Below, one piece after another: positions 31,856 through 42,000 of a stretch of 64,000 bases of DNA (position 1 is its first letter; each line of letters begins with the position of its first letter). Below the pieces are notes generated by a model, which saw only the letters and a list, made by a program, of their open reading frames with translations, searched no databases and had not been told where the DNA came from. The position numbers were made by a program, and so were the translations under genes. Source of the stretch: Sacculina carcini (lineage: Eukaryota > Arthropoda > Thecostraca > Sacculinidae). The DNA lies in assembly GCA_916048095.2 (NCBI GenBank), contig OU696582.1, positions 3,664,001 to 3,728,000 of the forward strand, in the 5' to 3' direction.

Positions 31856-33195
31856 CTACTCTCTGAAACGCACAGGAACAGCAATCTTTGACCTGTCACG
31901 CAATCTGTGCTGCCAACCAGTATCATTCTGAACAGCGTCGCTATCACCCGACACTTCACTTCTTTCCGCTGTCTCAGCTCTCTCCAGGTTGTCGATCTCC
32001 GCCTCGAACGAATCTTCATCATCACTGTCGTCGTGTTTAACCGCCCTCCTGACGTGGCTGATATGTCGTGACACTCCGTCGCCGATATCCACCGCCCAGC
32101 TGTTTGGCACAGATGATACTTGATGGGGTCCTGACCAACGACTAGTGCACGAAGGCTTAGCTGGCTTCAGATATACTGAATCACCCACACAGTAAGGATT
32201 TATGTTCTCCTCCGGCATCGCTCCACTCCATTCCTGCTTCATGTTTGACTTCGCAGTCCTCCTCTGATTATTCACACCAGGCAGTTTTGGCACACATCCA
32301 AAGACGCTGACGAACGGCTTCTCACCAGTCACCGAACTAGTGGTGGCATTATACCAAAAGGTCATTTCTGCTACAGGGCGTCCAGACCGCTCAACCATTC
32401 TCTTAATTGTTCGATGTATGCGCTCGACAATGCCATTTCCTTGGTGGCGATACGCGCAGCACTGGCGAAGCTCGACTCCCCATGAGCGTAACAATTCACT
32501 CACAGTACGACTCATGAAAGTAGGACTATTATCGGATAATAGAATATGTGGTGGACCAAACTCCGAGAAAATGTTTTCGAGAGCAGCAGCAACAGAGCTA
32601 GATGATTCGCTGAACAATTTCTTCCAAATTGTGAATCGGGACGCATTATCTATCACAGACAAGTACGGGTGAGTTTTGACATATGTTATGTCCATCGAAA
32701 AACTCCGCCATACTTGCCCAGATGACAACCGACCTTTTGGAGCACGTTCTCGTAGAGCAGGATCGATTCTACTGCAGGCTTCACAGCTACTCAAAATGCG
32801 GTCCACAGTAGACTTCGGAACTGATTCTCCTTCTTCCCGCAATATTTCACACGTTCTTTCAACTCCCATGTGTCCAGTGACGTTGTGCAGTTCCACCACC
32901 CTATCGGCCACACCAACAAAACCAATCCCAACAGCACGTATCTCTTTCAGGATGTCCTCTGGTATTCTTGACATTTTATCCGCGATGTTATCTCGAGAAG
33001 AAACCAATTTGACAGTCACTTCCAGTTGATACATCTCAATCAATTCTCTCAAAACGTCAAGCCTACGCCGAACAAGCATTTCTGACATACCATGAGTGCG
33101 CAGACGATGTGTCTGCTGTACCACATTACTCAACCAGCCTCTTACGGTCGTCGAATCAGTAACTATCTCAATACGTGACAGCTTCCATTTGATAG
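31856..33195 (-). CDS. E5 pol, last part: RNase H end and integrase
   Basis: Uninterrupted frame from the E4 insertion to a stop at 31856. RNase H end with VTDSTTVRGW; integrase zinc finger HNVTGHMGVERT...CEACSRIDP (H2C2 intact); catalytic core SMDITYVKTHPYLSVIDNASRF (Asp), LLSDNSPTFMS (Asp) and GNGIVERIHRTIKRM (Glu); then WYNATTS, a SVYLKP segment and VDIGDGVSRHISHVRR, with an acidic C-terminus. All three catalytic acids are present. It joins in frame to 36509-36870 once E4 and one CCAAG are removed. Confidence 0.85.
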
Positions 33196-33200
33196 CCAAG

Positions 33201-33838
33201 TGTAGTAACAGTGTGCGTTGCGATGCCATCATTCGATTGCGATGATGTCACCCTTGTTGAATCACACATAGCTAGAATAGACGGAACTGCAATCGCACGC
33301 TGCAGGTTTGCAGAACAAGCGCGCTAGCCTGAGTGTGTATGTGTGCGCGTGTGTGCATGTGAGTCAGCGCGTATATGCGTGTCTGTGTGCGTGTGTATGC
33401 GCGTCTGTATGCGTGTTTGCGCGTCTGTGTGCGTGTGTATGGGTGTGTATGCTTGTGCGTGTGTATGTATGGTCACGTAATCATCATTGTTGCTAAGCAC
33501 TATTTGTGCACGCGAACGTATGTGTGTATATGAGTATGTGTATATGCGTGAGTGTGTATGTGTGCGTGTGTGTGGGAGTGATCGCGTCATCTTCACTGTT
33601 GCCATGCATCTATATGTGGCAATGCATCTGTTGTATATTGGTATGCGTGCATGTGTGTGTATGAATCTGCATGTGTCATCGCTGTTGTCACACACATGTT
33701 CTTCGAACAAAGCTTGCTATATAATGCGCTAACGGGGAGGAATCGGGGATTGTCTCTTGGTGCTCGCTGTATGGTGTAGTCTTGTAGGCGCGTGTGGGAC
33801 ATCGCTGTCCCGCACGCGCCTGTCTGTCTAGAAATACA
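33201..33838 (+). repeat. 5' LTR of E4
   Basis: TGTAGTAACAG...AAATACA, 638 bp. Contains long TG-rich tracts and a TATATAA box. Its last bases differ from the 3' LTR, which is 44 bp longer at that end. Confidence 0.85.
33718..33724 (+). promoter_or_regulatory. TATA box of the E4 5' LTR
   Basis: TATATAA followed by TGCGCTAACGGGGAGG; the block is conserved in the 3' LTR (36339-36345) and the E1 LTR near 4890, in the position expected for the element promoter. Confidence 0.5.
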
Positions 33839-33850
33839 AGCTATTTCGGC
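33839..33850 (+). other. Primer-binding site of E4: complement of tRNA-Phe nucleotides 1-12
   Basis: AGCTATTTCGGC directly after the LTR end ATACA and 3 bases before the gag ATG at 33854. Confidence 0.7.
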
Positions 33851-33853
33851 AAC

Positions 33854-34560
33854 ATGGAAGCGAGTACGAGATATGTCCCGATGTCGGAGGTGAGTGAGGG
33901 CAGTGGGGCTCCCTTCGACATTCGTCTGGTACCCGAGTTTAATGGGCGGAACGTGCCAGTAACGGAGTGGCTGGAGAAGGCCGAGATGGTCTGCAGACTG
34001 CGGGGAGTGAGTTGCCTGTAAGATATGCGGCCACTTCGTCTGTCGGACGGTGCGCACGGGCGCGCCGCTCGGCCTGCGACTGGCCGAGCCTGTGTGGCAG
34101 TTGCCGGCCGGCCGGCGGCTGACGCACGTCTACTTGACGGAACTGGACGGCGAGTGTGTTGCTGTCGTTCTGGCCGTCGGCCGGCAACATCACTCGGAGC
34201 AACTGCGTCTGCCCTACTCTATGTCATCGCTGGACGGCCGCACGGTCTGTGTCGACGAAGATGCGGCGGAAACGGCAGCGCCAGCGGTTTATTCGTGACA
34301 TCCGTCAATTGCGAGACGTTTGTCGGCCGCGCGCTGTTCTTTCGGCGCCACGAAATGGACGCGGCGGCGGCTGCCGTGCGTCGCGGTCTGGCGCGCGTGC
34401 TGCCCTTGCTTCTGCTGCGACGTACGTGAGTCGTGCGAGGTTCGTGAGTCGACTTCTCAATGTAGGAGAGTCTGTCGACGTATATCTGGCAGAGCTGCGC
34501 CGTCTGGCCTCGATATTCGGAGGAGCAGGGACAGCGCGCTGATATGCGCTTTCGTCGCCG
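33854..34560 (+). pseudogene. E4 gag remnant with a foreign-looking middle
   Basis: ATG at 33854 opens a gag N-terminus (FDIRLVPEFNG, VCRLRGVSC) ending in a stop near 34020. A gag-like piece returns at about 34340-34540 in another frame (SRLLNVGESVDVYLAELRRLASIFGG). The stretch between, about 34040-34300, has an open frame containing THVYLTELDGECVAVVLAVG that does not resemble gag of the relatives. No protease, RT or zinc knuckle follows. Confidence 0.6.
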
Positions 34561-35455
34561 GATTGCCGGTGGAGACGCGCCGGTGCGGCCGGCGAAGACG
34601 CACGGGTGCGGCCGGCAGAGAGCGCACCGATGCGGCCAGTGAGAACGCACAGGTGCGGCCGGCGAAGACGCACAGTTGCGGCCGGCGAAGACGCACAGGT
34701 GCGACTGGAGAAGACGCACAGGTGCGGCCGGCAGAGACGCCCGAGTGCAGCCGGTGGGAACGCACGAGTGCGGCCGGTGGGAACGCACAGGTGCGACTGG
34801 CGAAGACGTACGACCGGCGACAGGTGACGACAGGACGACAGACGTACTCCAGGTGCGGCCGGTGGAAACGTAGAGTGTGGCCGGTAGGAACGCACAAGTG
34901 CGGCCGGCGGGGACGCACGAGTTCAGCCGGCGATGACGCACAGGTGCGGCCGGTAGGGAACGCAGGAGTGCGGCCGGTAGGAACGCACAGGTGCGGCCGG
35001 CAGTGACGCACAGGTGCGGCCGGCAGTGACGCACAGGTGCGGCCGGTGGGAGCACAGGTGCAGCCGGTGGGAACGCAAGAATGCGGCCGGCGGGTTTGCA
35101 CGAGTGCGGCCGGCGAGACTCAGAGGTGCGGCCGGCGAGACGCATAGTTGCGGCCGGTGAGACTCACAGGTACGTGTGCGGCCGGCGAAGACGCAGAAGT
35201 GCAGCCGGTGGGAACGCAGAGGTGCGGCCGGTGGGAACGTAGTGTGCGGCCGGCAGTGACGCACAGGTGTGGCCGGTGGGAACGCACAGGTGCGGCCGGT
35301 GGAAACGTAGAGGTACGGCCGGTGCAAACGCAGAGGTGCGGCCGGCGGAAACGTACGGGTGCGGCCGGCAAAGACACACAGGTGTGGCCGGCAAAGACAC
35401 ACAGGTGCGGCCGGCAGAGAACGCACGGGTGCGGCCGGCGAAGACGCTGAGGTGC
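34560..35455. repeat. GC-rich 23-bp minisatellite inside E4
   Basis: About 38 copies of a 23-bp unit, GTGCGGCCGGCAGTGACGCACAG and variants (GAAGACGCAC, GGGAACGCAC). Because 23 is not a multiple of 3, each unit shifts the frame. The long Pro/His/Arg-rich open frames on either strand are therefore by-products of composition and not genes. Confidence 0.9.
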
Positions 35456-35810
35456 AGACGGTATGCCGCGACACGTACGGGACATCAGATTGGCGGCATC
35501 GGAGCGGTTCGAATACGTTGTTGGTGCGGACAACGTGAACAACGTCGGCAACGATGACCCACTCATTGTTCACATAGGCGATGAGGATGTTGCGAGAGAC
35601 AAGTCGACAAGAGTATGCTCGACCCGTCGGTTGAGCAACACGAAGATACTGAGACGCAAATTGATAGGCGCAGTAGCCGTCTGCGGCGAAAGAAAGCCTG
35701 TCTTTGCGAGCGAGAGTTGCAATCTAGTGTGTTGCGAATGTCTCTTGCTGGTGGCAATTTGGAATGCATGATGCTATTGCTCATGAATGTTAGCTTAATG
35801 ATCTTGATGA
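35456..35810 (+). pseudogene. E4 pol C-terminus remnant
   Basis: MPRHVRDIRLAASERFEYV and the acidic PLIVHIGDEDVARD piece match the pol C-terminus of E1 (6461-6823). The rest of pol is absent. The polypurine tract and 3' LTR follow at 35814-35822. Confidence 0.7.
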
Positions 35811-35821
35811 TCAGGGGGGAG

Positions 35822-36503
35822 TGTAGTAACAGTGTGCGTTGCGATGCCATCATTCGATTGCGATGATGTCACCCTTGTTGAATCACACATAGCTAGAATA
35901 GACGGAACTGCAATCGCACGCTGCAGGTTTGCAGAACAAGCGCGCTAGCCTGAGTGTGTATGTGTGCGCGTGTGTGCATGTGAGTCAGCGCGTATATGCG
36001 TGTCTGTGTGCGTGTGTATGCGCGTCTGTATGCGTGTTTGCGCGTCTGTGTGCGTGTGTATGGGTGTGTATGCTTGTGCGTGTGTATGTATGGTCACGTA
36101 ATCATCATTGTTGCTAAGCACTATTTGTGCACGCGAACGTATGTGTGTATATGAGTATGTGTATATGCGTGAGTGTGTATGTGTGCGTGTGTGTGGGAGT
36201 GATCGCGTCATCTTCACTGTTGCCATGCATCTATATGTGGCAATGCATCTGTTGTATATTGGTATGCGTGCATGTGTGTGTATGAATCTGCATGTGTCAT
36301 CGCTGTTGTCACACACATGTTCTTCGAACAAAGCTTGCTATATAATGCGCTAACGGGGAGGAATCGGGGATTGTCTCTTGGTGCTCGCTGTATGGTGTAG
36401 TCTTGAAGGCGCGTGTGGGACATCGCTGTCCCGCACGCGCCTGTCTGTCTTTGTCTGTGCATCGATAAATACATTGTTGTTTTTCTCAACATTTGATTCC
36501 ACA
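35822..36503 (+). repeat. 3' LTR of E4
   Basis: TGTAGTAACAG...GATTCCACA, 682 bp, flanked by CCAAG. Near identical to the 5' LTR up to 36450; the last ~50 bases (TTGTCTGTGCATCG...CCACA) match the end of the E1 LTR better than the end of E4's own 5' LTR. Confidence 0.85.
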
Positions 36504-36508
36504 CCAAG

Positions 36509-36870
36509 TTCACTCCCTTGATTGCCGCATCGAGCTCAGCCACATTGACATGTGATGTCTCACCCTTTTTCCTCAACCACGAGCCATCTTCAATTATTGC
36601 GTTGTCGATCGTCAGAACTACACCCAGCGCTGTATCACTTGCATCCGTCCATACAGTACCAGAGTAACCATTCACACTCCAAACTCCTGATACTGGGTCA
36701 TGTTTCTTCAATTTTTTGTCAATTTGCTTCACCACCTGCGTAAATTGTTGAGGAACAATATCGTCCCAATCTAAATTGAACTGGTCATTGCAGGATTCGC
36801 GCCGCAGCCAGCCGCAAATCATCCTCAGCCATCCAGCGCATGGGAAGTGTCCTAACCACTGTCCGCACAA
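36509..36870 (-). pseudogene. E5 pol, RT connection and RNase H start
   Basis: LCGQWLGHFPCAGW (connection), then VWTDASDTALGVVLTIDN (first RNase H Asp) and NVAELDAAIKGVNL (Glu), where E4 is inserted. Between this piece and the RT at 37020 two stops occur, one next to a short AATTC-repeat insertion near 37040, so this pol copy is not continuous. Confidence 0.75.
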
Positions 36871-37019
36871 CGAGTAGAGAGCTCGTTAAGTAAGACTATC
36901 GGGTAATTCTGGTAGACTGGCGTCTCTAGTCCATTTGAAGCATTCGGCTTCTTTTTTCACGCGCAAACCTAGTACTCTCGCTCCGTCCAGTTTTTCAGGT
37001 TCTTTCGTCACTAATCCAG

Positions 37020-38231
37020 TTATATATAGCCTGTTGGAGGCTCAATACATTGAATTGAATTGAATCCATATTTGCCGATATGCTGACGAACTTCAGAAGC
37101 TTCTACAAGATCAGTTTTCACAATAATGTCATCAATATAGCAATCCACAGCACCATGCAATTTTTCACTGTTCGAGATCGAATATTTCAATATGTGGGTC
37201 ATCACCTTCGGACCAATACTTAGCCCGAAACCAAGACGAGTCATGACATAATATCTGTCGTGAAATTTCACAGCTTGGTATCGCCACAGTGATGGATCAA
37301 TATGAACTTGCAAATACGCCTTTTTGAGATCTAGCAATTTGACATTTTCACCCAGTCGTCTCCATTCTCTAAGCTTTTCGTCACAAACAGCGCTGTCTAA
37401 ACCTGGTGCACTTTTGATGTGCACGTTCAACTCGCGGTAGTCTAGTACTGGTCGTACCTTGTTTTTCTTCTCCTGACATACCGCCATCAGAGGTATCACA
37501 CTTTTTATTTCTCCATGTTTCACTGGATCGTGCTCTTGAAGTATGCCGTCAGTTATCCACGAGCACACTTCCGACTCAAACTCTTCACGATGTGCTTCTT
37601 TTACCCTGTAATTATTCTTCACACTCAAAAACTCCGGGGCACTGTCCTTCCATTTCCATTTAACAGTCCACCTGCCATCACGGAAATTAGCGACAAAGTC
37701 TTGCTCAGCAATATCATCACCGACTTCAGCTGCAGCAAACGCCATTTTTTCAGAGTTATCAAAGCTGACTGAACCATCTGCTGAAACCGTCACACCACCA
37801 ACAGCAGTTATCAAGTCCATTCCCATCACCATATCAACGTCGTTCGGAAGCTGACTGTTTTCACAGACCCAAGTACGCACATTCTTCACCATTCGGCCAG
37901 TGTTTACCTTCACCACTCTCCAGTTAACACAACCTCGGAGTGTGAGAGTCGACCCATCCATAATTTTCAATTGCAATCTGTCTTGTAGCAAAATCTGTTG
38001 TTTTTTTACTAATTTCATTTTAACTACGGAATGACTACTGCCGGTATCGACGAGAGCATTCACAATTGTACCGTCCATCCAAACAATGGTTACTGATTGC
38101 GGGGAAGAGCGGACGGCACTGTAGAAGTAGCCATTCCCCGCTCCTCGTTTCCCGGACACCAACGAGCAATGTGGCCGGGTTGACCACAAGCATAACACAC
38201 TAAACGATCGGTTGTACTTTTTGATCTGCAT
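37020..38231 (-). CDS. E5 pol, protease and RT
   Basis: Open frame in -1 relative to gag and without its own ATG. Protease ALVDTGSSHSVVKM (Asp-Thr-Gly) and MVMGMDLITAVGG. Linker AEQDFVANFRDGRWTVKWKW. RT RPVLDYRELNVHI, LLDLKKAYLQVHID, MTRLGFGLSIGPKVM and the catalytic YIDD (CYIDDIIVKT). All catalytic residues are present. It ends at a TAA after a short insertion at about 37020-37065, so downstream RNase H would need readthrough. Confidence 0.8.
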   Translation of the reverse strand: MQIKKYNRSFSVLCLWSTRPHCSLVSGKRGAGNGYFYSAVRSSPQSVTIVWMDGTIVNALVDTGSSHSVVKMKLVKKQQILLQDRLQLKIMDGSTLTLRGCVNWRVVKVNTGRMVKNVRTWVCENSQLPNDVDMVMGMDLITAVGGVTVSADGSVSFDNSEKMAFAAAEVGDDIAEQDFVANFRDGRWTVKWKWKDSAPEFLSVKNNYRVKEAHREEFESEVCSWITDGILQEHDPVKHGEIKSVIPLMAVCQEKKNKVRPVLDYRELNVHIKSAPGLDSAVCDEKLREWRRLGENVKLLDLKKAYLQVHIDPSLWRYQAVKFHDRYYVMTRLGFGLSIGPKVMTHILKYSISNSEKLHGAVDCYIDDIIVKTDLVEASEVRQHIGKYGFNSIQCIEPPTGYI

Positions 38232-38794
38232 TGCCGAGCAATATGGCCTGATTTACCACAATTAAAACATTTGATTGTAGCAGCAAAGCCGCGGCCATAC
38301 GGTTTGGAAATCAGTCCTGCCTGCACCTGCTTGGCACAGTTTAACACATCTACCAAACTCAGTTCCGCCCCATGTAGTGCTCTGACTGGATCCTGAATCT
38401 CTTGGGGAAGCCCTTGAAGAAATTGACAGGTCACCCATGCTTCGTTGTCACTGTCAGTGACGCCACAGGCCAGCGACTGAAGGTCAGCTACAAAATCATC
38501 CAATGTTTCGTCACTTTGCAGTCGTCGATTGACGAATTTTGAGTACGCTGCGCACGGAGGAAGCCCAAACGCCTGTCTCAATGAGGCAATAATACATCCA
38601 GCTTTTTGCTTGTCAGCTTCTGGCAGCTGCTGAAAATTTCTAAATGCTTTACCCTCCAAAAAGAGTGGCATTATTGTCGAAATATCATCCACACCTTTCA
38701 ATTTAGCTGCCATTTTCAGCTTATCCAGCCATACGTCCAACTCACCGGAGCCGTCATATTTTGAAACCAAGTCAGTCAATTTCAAAGCTTCCAT
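38090..38794 (-). CDS. E5 gag
   Basis: Starts at the ATG 38794-38792 that lies inside the CATGC duplication of G1; 234 codons. Capsid part MEALKLTDLVSKYDG, LPLFLEGKAF-like and RQAFGLPPCAAYSKFVNRRLQSDETLDDFVADLQSLA; then two perfect CCHC knuckles, CFNCGKSGHIARQC and CYACGQPGHIARWC. It ends shortly after a GGGAAAC slippery site and overlaps pol by about 140 bp. G1 separates it from its LTR and primer site. Confidence 0.85.
   Translation of the reverse strand: MEALKLTDLVSKYDGSGELDVWLDKLKMAAKLKGVDDISTIMPLFLEGKAFRNFQQLPEADKQKAGCIIASLRQAFGLPPCAAYSKFVNRRLQSDETLDDFVADLQSLACGVTDSDNEAWVTCQFLQGLPQEIQDPVRALHGAELSLVDVLNCAKQVQAGLISKPYGRGFAATIKCFNCGKSGHIARQCRSKSTTDRLVCYACGQPGHIARWCPGNEERGMATSTVPSALPRNQ
38147..38153 (-). 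promoter_or_regulatory. Putative -1 frameshift site of E5 (GGGAAAC)
   Basis: GGGAAAC read as G GGA AAC in the gag frame, directly after the second zinc knuckle. The pol frame overlapping here is -1, so slippage at this heptamer would give Gag-Pol. Confidence 0.65.
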
Positions 38795-38796
38795 GC

Positions 38797-39064
38797 TGTT
38801 CAAGTCTGAGACTGTATTAACAAGATAACCATAACACACAAACAACACTGTACACAAAATGAAAGTAGCGACTCGCAAGAGCAACACACACGAAACACGC
38901 GGGCTTCAAAACTTCACTGCCGTTCACTTAAACGGCTCAGTAGGATCAGCAGACGACCCACTCTCGATGCCCGACTGCTAGCGCTAAGCAGACGACCCAC
39001 TCTCGATGCCCGACTGCTAGCGACATCTGTTGAGGTGATTTTCTTCACGCTGCGCACTCCCACA
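38797..39064 (-). repeat. 3' LTR of G1
   Basis: TGTGGGAGTG...CTTGAACA on the minus strand. Contains two tandem copies of a ~36-bp unit (GCAGACGACCCACTCTCGAT...). The gag-pol stop lies inside it at 39017. Confidence 0.95.
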
Positions 39065-42000
39065 CGCCCCCCTAGTCATTTTCATGACTTCGATGAGCCT
39101 TTGGGGACGACGACGAGAGCGAGTTGATCTCCATGGCTCCTCGCTCCTCTGTGCTGCGTCTCCTTCGGATGATGCACTTGTTGGCTGGACGTCTGGCCTC
39201 AGAGCGTGGCCGAATCTCAGGCGAATGTGTCGTCGGTTACGAGCTACCACTCGTCCGCTGAGCATCTTGACAAGGTATCGACGATGCGGCAATTTCTCGA
39301 CGATCACTCCATACCTGGTCCATTCCTTGGTCGCGTGACACTGGACAGCGACGTTGTTTCCCGGGCTTAGCTCGGTTAAGTCTCTGGTGCCCTGGTTGTA
39401 CCTCTCCTCGGATTTGCACTCGTAAGTGTCCATCACGCGCTCCGCTTCTTCGCTGGACTTCTGCCACTCTGAGCTGAACTGTCGTCTGTGTGCAGGCACC
39501 ATGTCTCTCACCGGACGACCGTAGAGAATCTCTGCCGGCGATCTGCTGTCTGGTCCAGGCGTGTTCCTCTGCTGAAGTATGCCTTTGGCCCAGCTGTCAG
39601 CGTCAAGGCCTCCTCTCCCCCCATCCCAGCACTTTTTAATCAGCGCTTTGGCCGATTTGACGGCGGCCTCGGCTCTTCCGTTCGATTGCGGGTAATGGGG
39701 TGATGAGCGCACGTGTTGGAAACGCCATAGCTCCGCAAATCGAGCGAATTCTCCCGATGTGAACTGCGGTCCTCCGTCGGAGTAGATTATCACAGGCACG
39801 CCCACCATGCAGAAGATGGTACGGAAAGTATCAAGTAGACGTCTTGTGACCGCCGATGATCCCAGGTCGTTGACGAATTGCCACCCTGAGAGATGGTCCA
39901 CCAGCACGATGAACTTGTGTCCTCCGTGTTCAGCAATGTCGACGGAGACGTATTCGAACGGTCGAGTAGCCTTTGCATGACGCGTCATGGTTTCTGGAGC
40001 CTGTGATGGTAGGTATTGTTGGCATTTACCACAATGTTTGGTGATGTTGTCGATGTCGACATCAATACCGGGCCAATAAACGGCCTGCCGAGCTCGCTGC
40101 TTGGTTTTTTCTTTGCCCGCATGACTCGCGTGCAGGTCACGCAATATTTGTGACCTCATGGACTTTGGGATGACCAGCCGGCGACCAAGGAACACCAGAT
40201 CGTCTTCCACCGACAGTCGTTCGTGTACAGGCCAGTAGCGTTGAAGCTTGTTGTTCATATCGCCTTTGCGATCCGGAAATCCGTCCATGATGGTTTGCTG
40301 GAGCATCTGTAGCTCAAGGTCAGCTGCAGATTCCGCCTTCAGCTGCTGTAGATTGAGGTCGGGGATCTCTGGATCCGTAGTGACACACGCAGCGATGGTC
40401 GTGCCGTCATCGGCCTCTTCTTTCTCCGTTGCGGGCGAAACGGGATGCCGCGAAAGCGCGTCAGCGGCAGTGTGCTGCTTCCCCGGGACCCATCGAGCGG
40501 AGAATGGTCCAATCTCTTCCAGCTTAAACCGCAAACGCTGTAGTCGCGGATTAGCCAGGTCATCGAGCGATTTTGAGTTGAGGATTGGTACTAATGGCCG
40601 GTGATCTGTCAAAACCTCGAAGTGTTCAAGACCGGAAAGAAACGGGCGACATTTTTTGAATGCCCACACTATGGCCAGCAGCTCCAATTCGATCGCGGCA
40701 TAACGGCTTTCTGCGTCGTTCAGAAAGCGCGATCCACATTGCACGACGCCCATTTCGCCATTCGGCTGTTTTTGTTGAAGCATGAAACCAAGCCCGTTCA
40801 GACGACTAGCATCTGTATGCAGGTATGTCGGAGCTTTAGCGTCGAAATATTTCAGCACATCTTGTGATGACAAAGCTTTTCGTGCTTCATGAAATGCTGC
40901 AGTATGCCGGTCTTCCCACAAAAACGTGTTTTTCGTGCTCAACAATCCACGAAGAGGAACCAACCATTTTGACAGATCCGGCGAAAATGAACCGATTTGG
41001 TTGCACAGACCAAAGAATGAGCGCAGATTCGTCAAGTTTGTCGGAACCGGAAATTTCGAGATAGCCTCGTTCAGAGCAGTGTCGATAGAATACCCGCTTG
41101 CGCTGACTTCGAATCCTGCGAATTTACACCGTGGCAGCATATACTGAACTTTGTTGCGATTCAAAGTTATTTTCCGCTGACGGCATCTGACCAAGAAATT
41201 GGTGGCACGTTCTTGAAGCTCCTCTTTTGAGCTGCCATAAATGATGACGTCATCTACTAGTCTTTGGACTCCTGTCAGTCCCTCAAGAGCCTCGTTCATC
41301 CGACGATTGTAGTGGTCAGATATCGACGAGATGCCGTACGGCGCACGGCGGAACATGTATCGACCAAACGGAGTGATGAAGGTGGTCAACGGTTGGCTTT
41401 CCTGACTGAGCGGGCACTGATGATAGCCTTTAGCTGCGTCAAACACTGCAAAATATTTTGCTTCAGCCGTTACCATAGATGCTACACACTCCGCTGGTGT
41501 GCTGGACTGAAACAATTCTCTCTGAATGCATCGGTTCAGTTTGGTGAGATCGACACACAGACGAATTTTCCCACCTTTCTTCGGCGTCACCACGATCGGG
41601 GAACACCATTCCGTCGGTTCTGTTACACGTGTGATGATACCTTGTGACTCCAGTGAGTGCAGTTCCTCTTTCAAGGCATCACGTAGCGGGAGTGGCACCC
41701 GACGCGGCGCTGTGACGCTGTGAGGTCTGCTACCATCGGCGACTCTGATCTTGAACGATTCACCCGGCAAGCATTTAATCTCTTCACTGAAGACGTCGCG
41801 AAATTCGCTGATGACATCTTCAGCTGACGATATACGCTTTCGATCGTTGGCCTCTGCGACGATGTTCACCGCGGACGGGTTCAGTTGATTCGGATAGTCC
41901 CTCGAAATGATGCCCAATTCTCGACACACGTTCCACGACAGAAGCATTCCGGATACTCCTTTGAGTACATGCACGTCCACTTCGACTGACAACTCGCCGA

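Larger units (their letters stand above)
33201..36503 (+). mobile_element. E4, non-autonomous LTR retrotransposon with an internal minisatellite
   Basis: Plus strand, LTRs 33201-33838 and 35822-36503, target duplication CCAAG (33196-33200, 36504-36508). Internal part: primer site, gag start, a gag remnant, a 23-bp minisatellite and only the C-terminus of pol, then the polypurine tract GGGGGGAG. LTRs match E1's, so E1-like enzymes probably moved it. LTR bodies are almost identical, so it is young. Confidence 0.9.

Noticed and set aside
33308..33732. Open frames with Cys/Val/Tyr or His/Thr repeats, again at 35929-36353, 31425-31745 and 43316-43690
   Set aside because: They lie in the TG/CA-rich parts of the E4 and E5 LTRs and appear twice because LTRs are paired.
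34219..35573. Long open frames on both strands rich in Pro, His, Arg, Ala (up to 308 codons)
   Set aside because: They follow the 23-bp minisatellite; every unit shifts the frame, so all frames read similar repeats. Composition artefact.
38797..38887. Hydrophobic leader (MLLLRVATFILCTVLFVCYGYL) before E5 gag and G1 gag-pol
   Set aside because: It is encoded in the G1 LTR. For E5 it is a chance fusion from the insertion; for G1 the ATG at the primer site is the likelier start.
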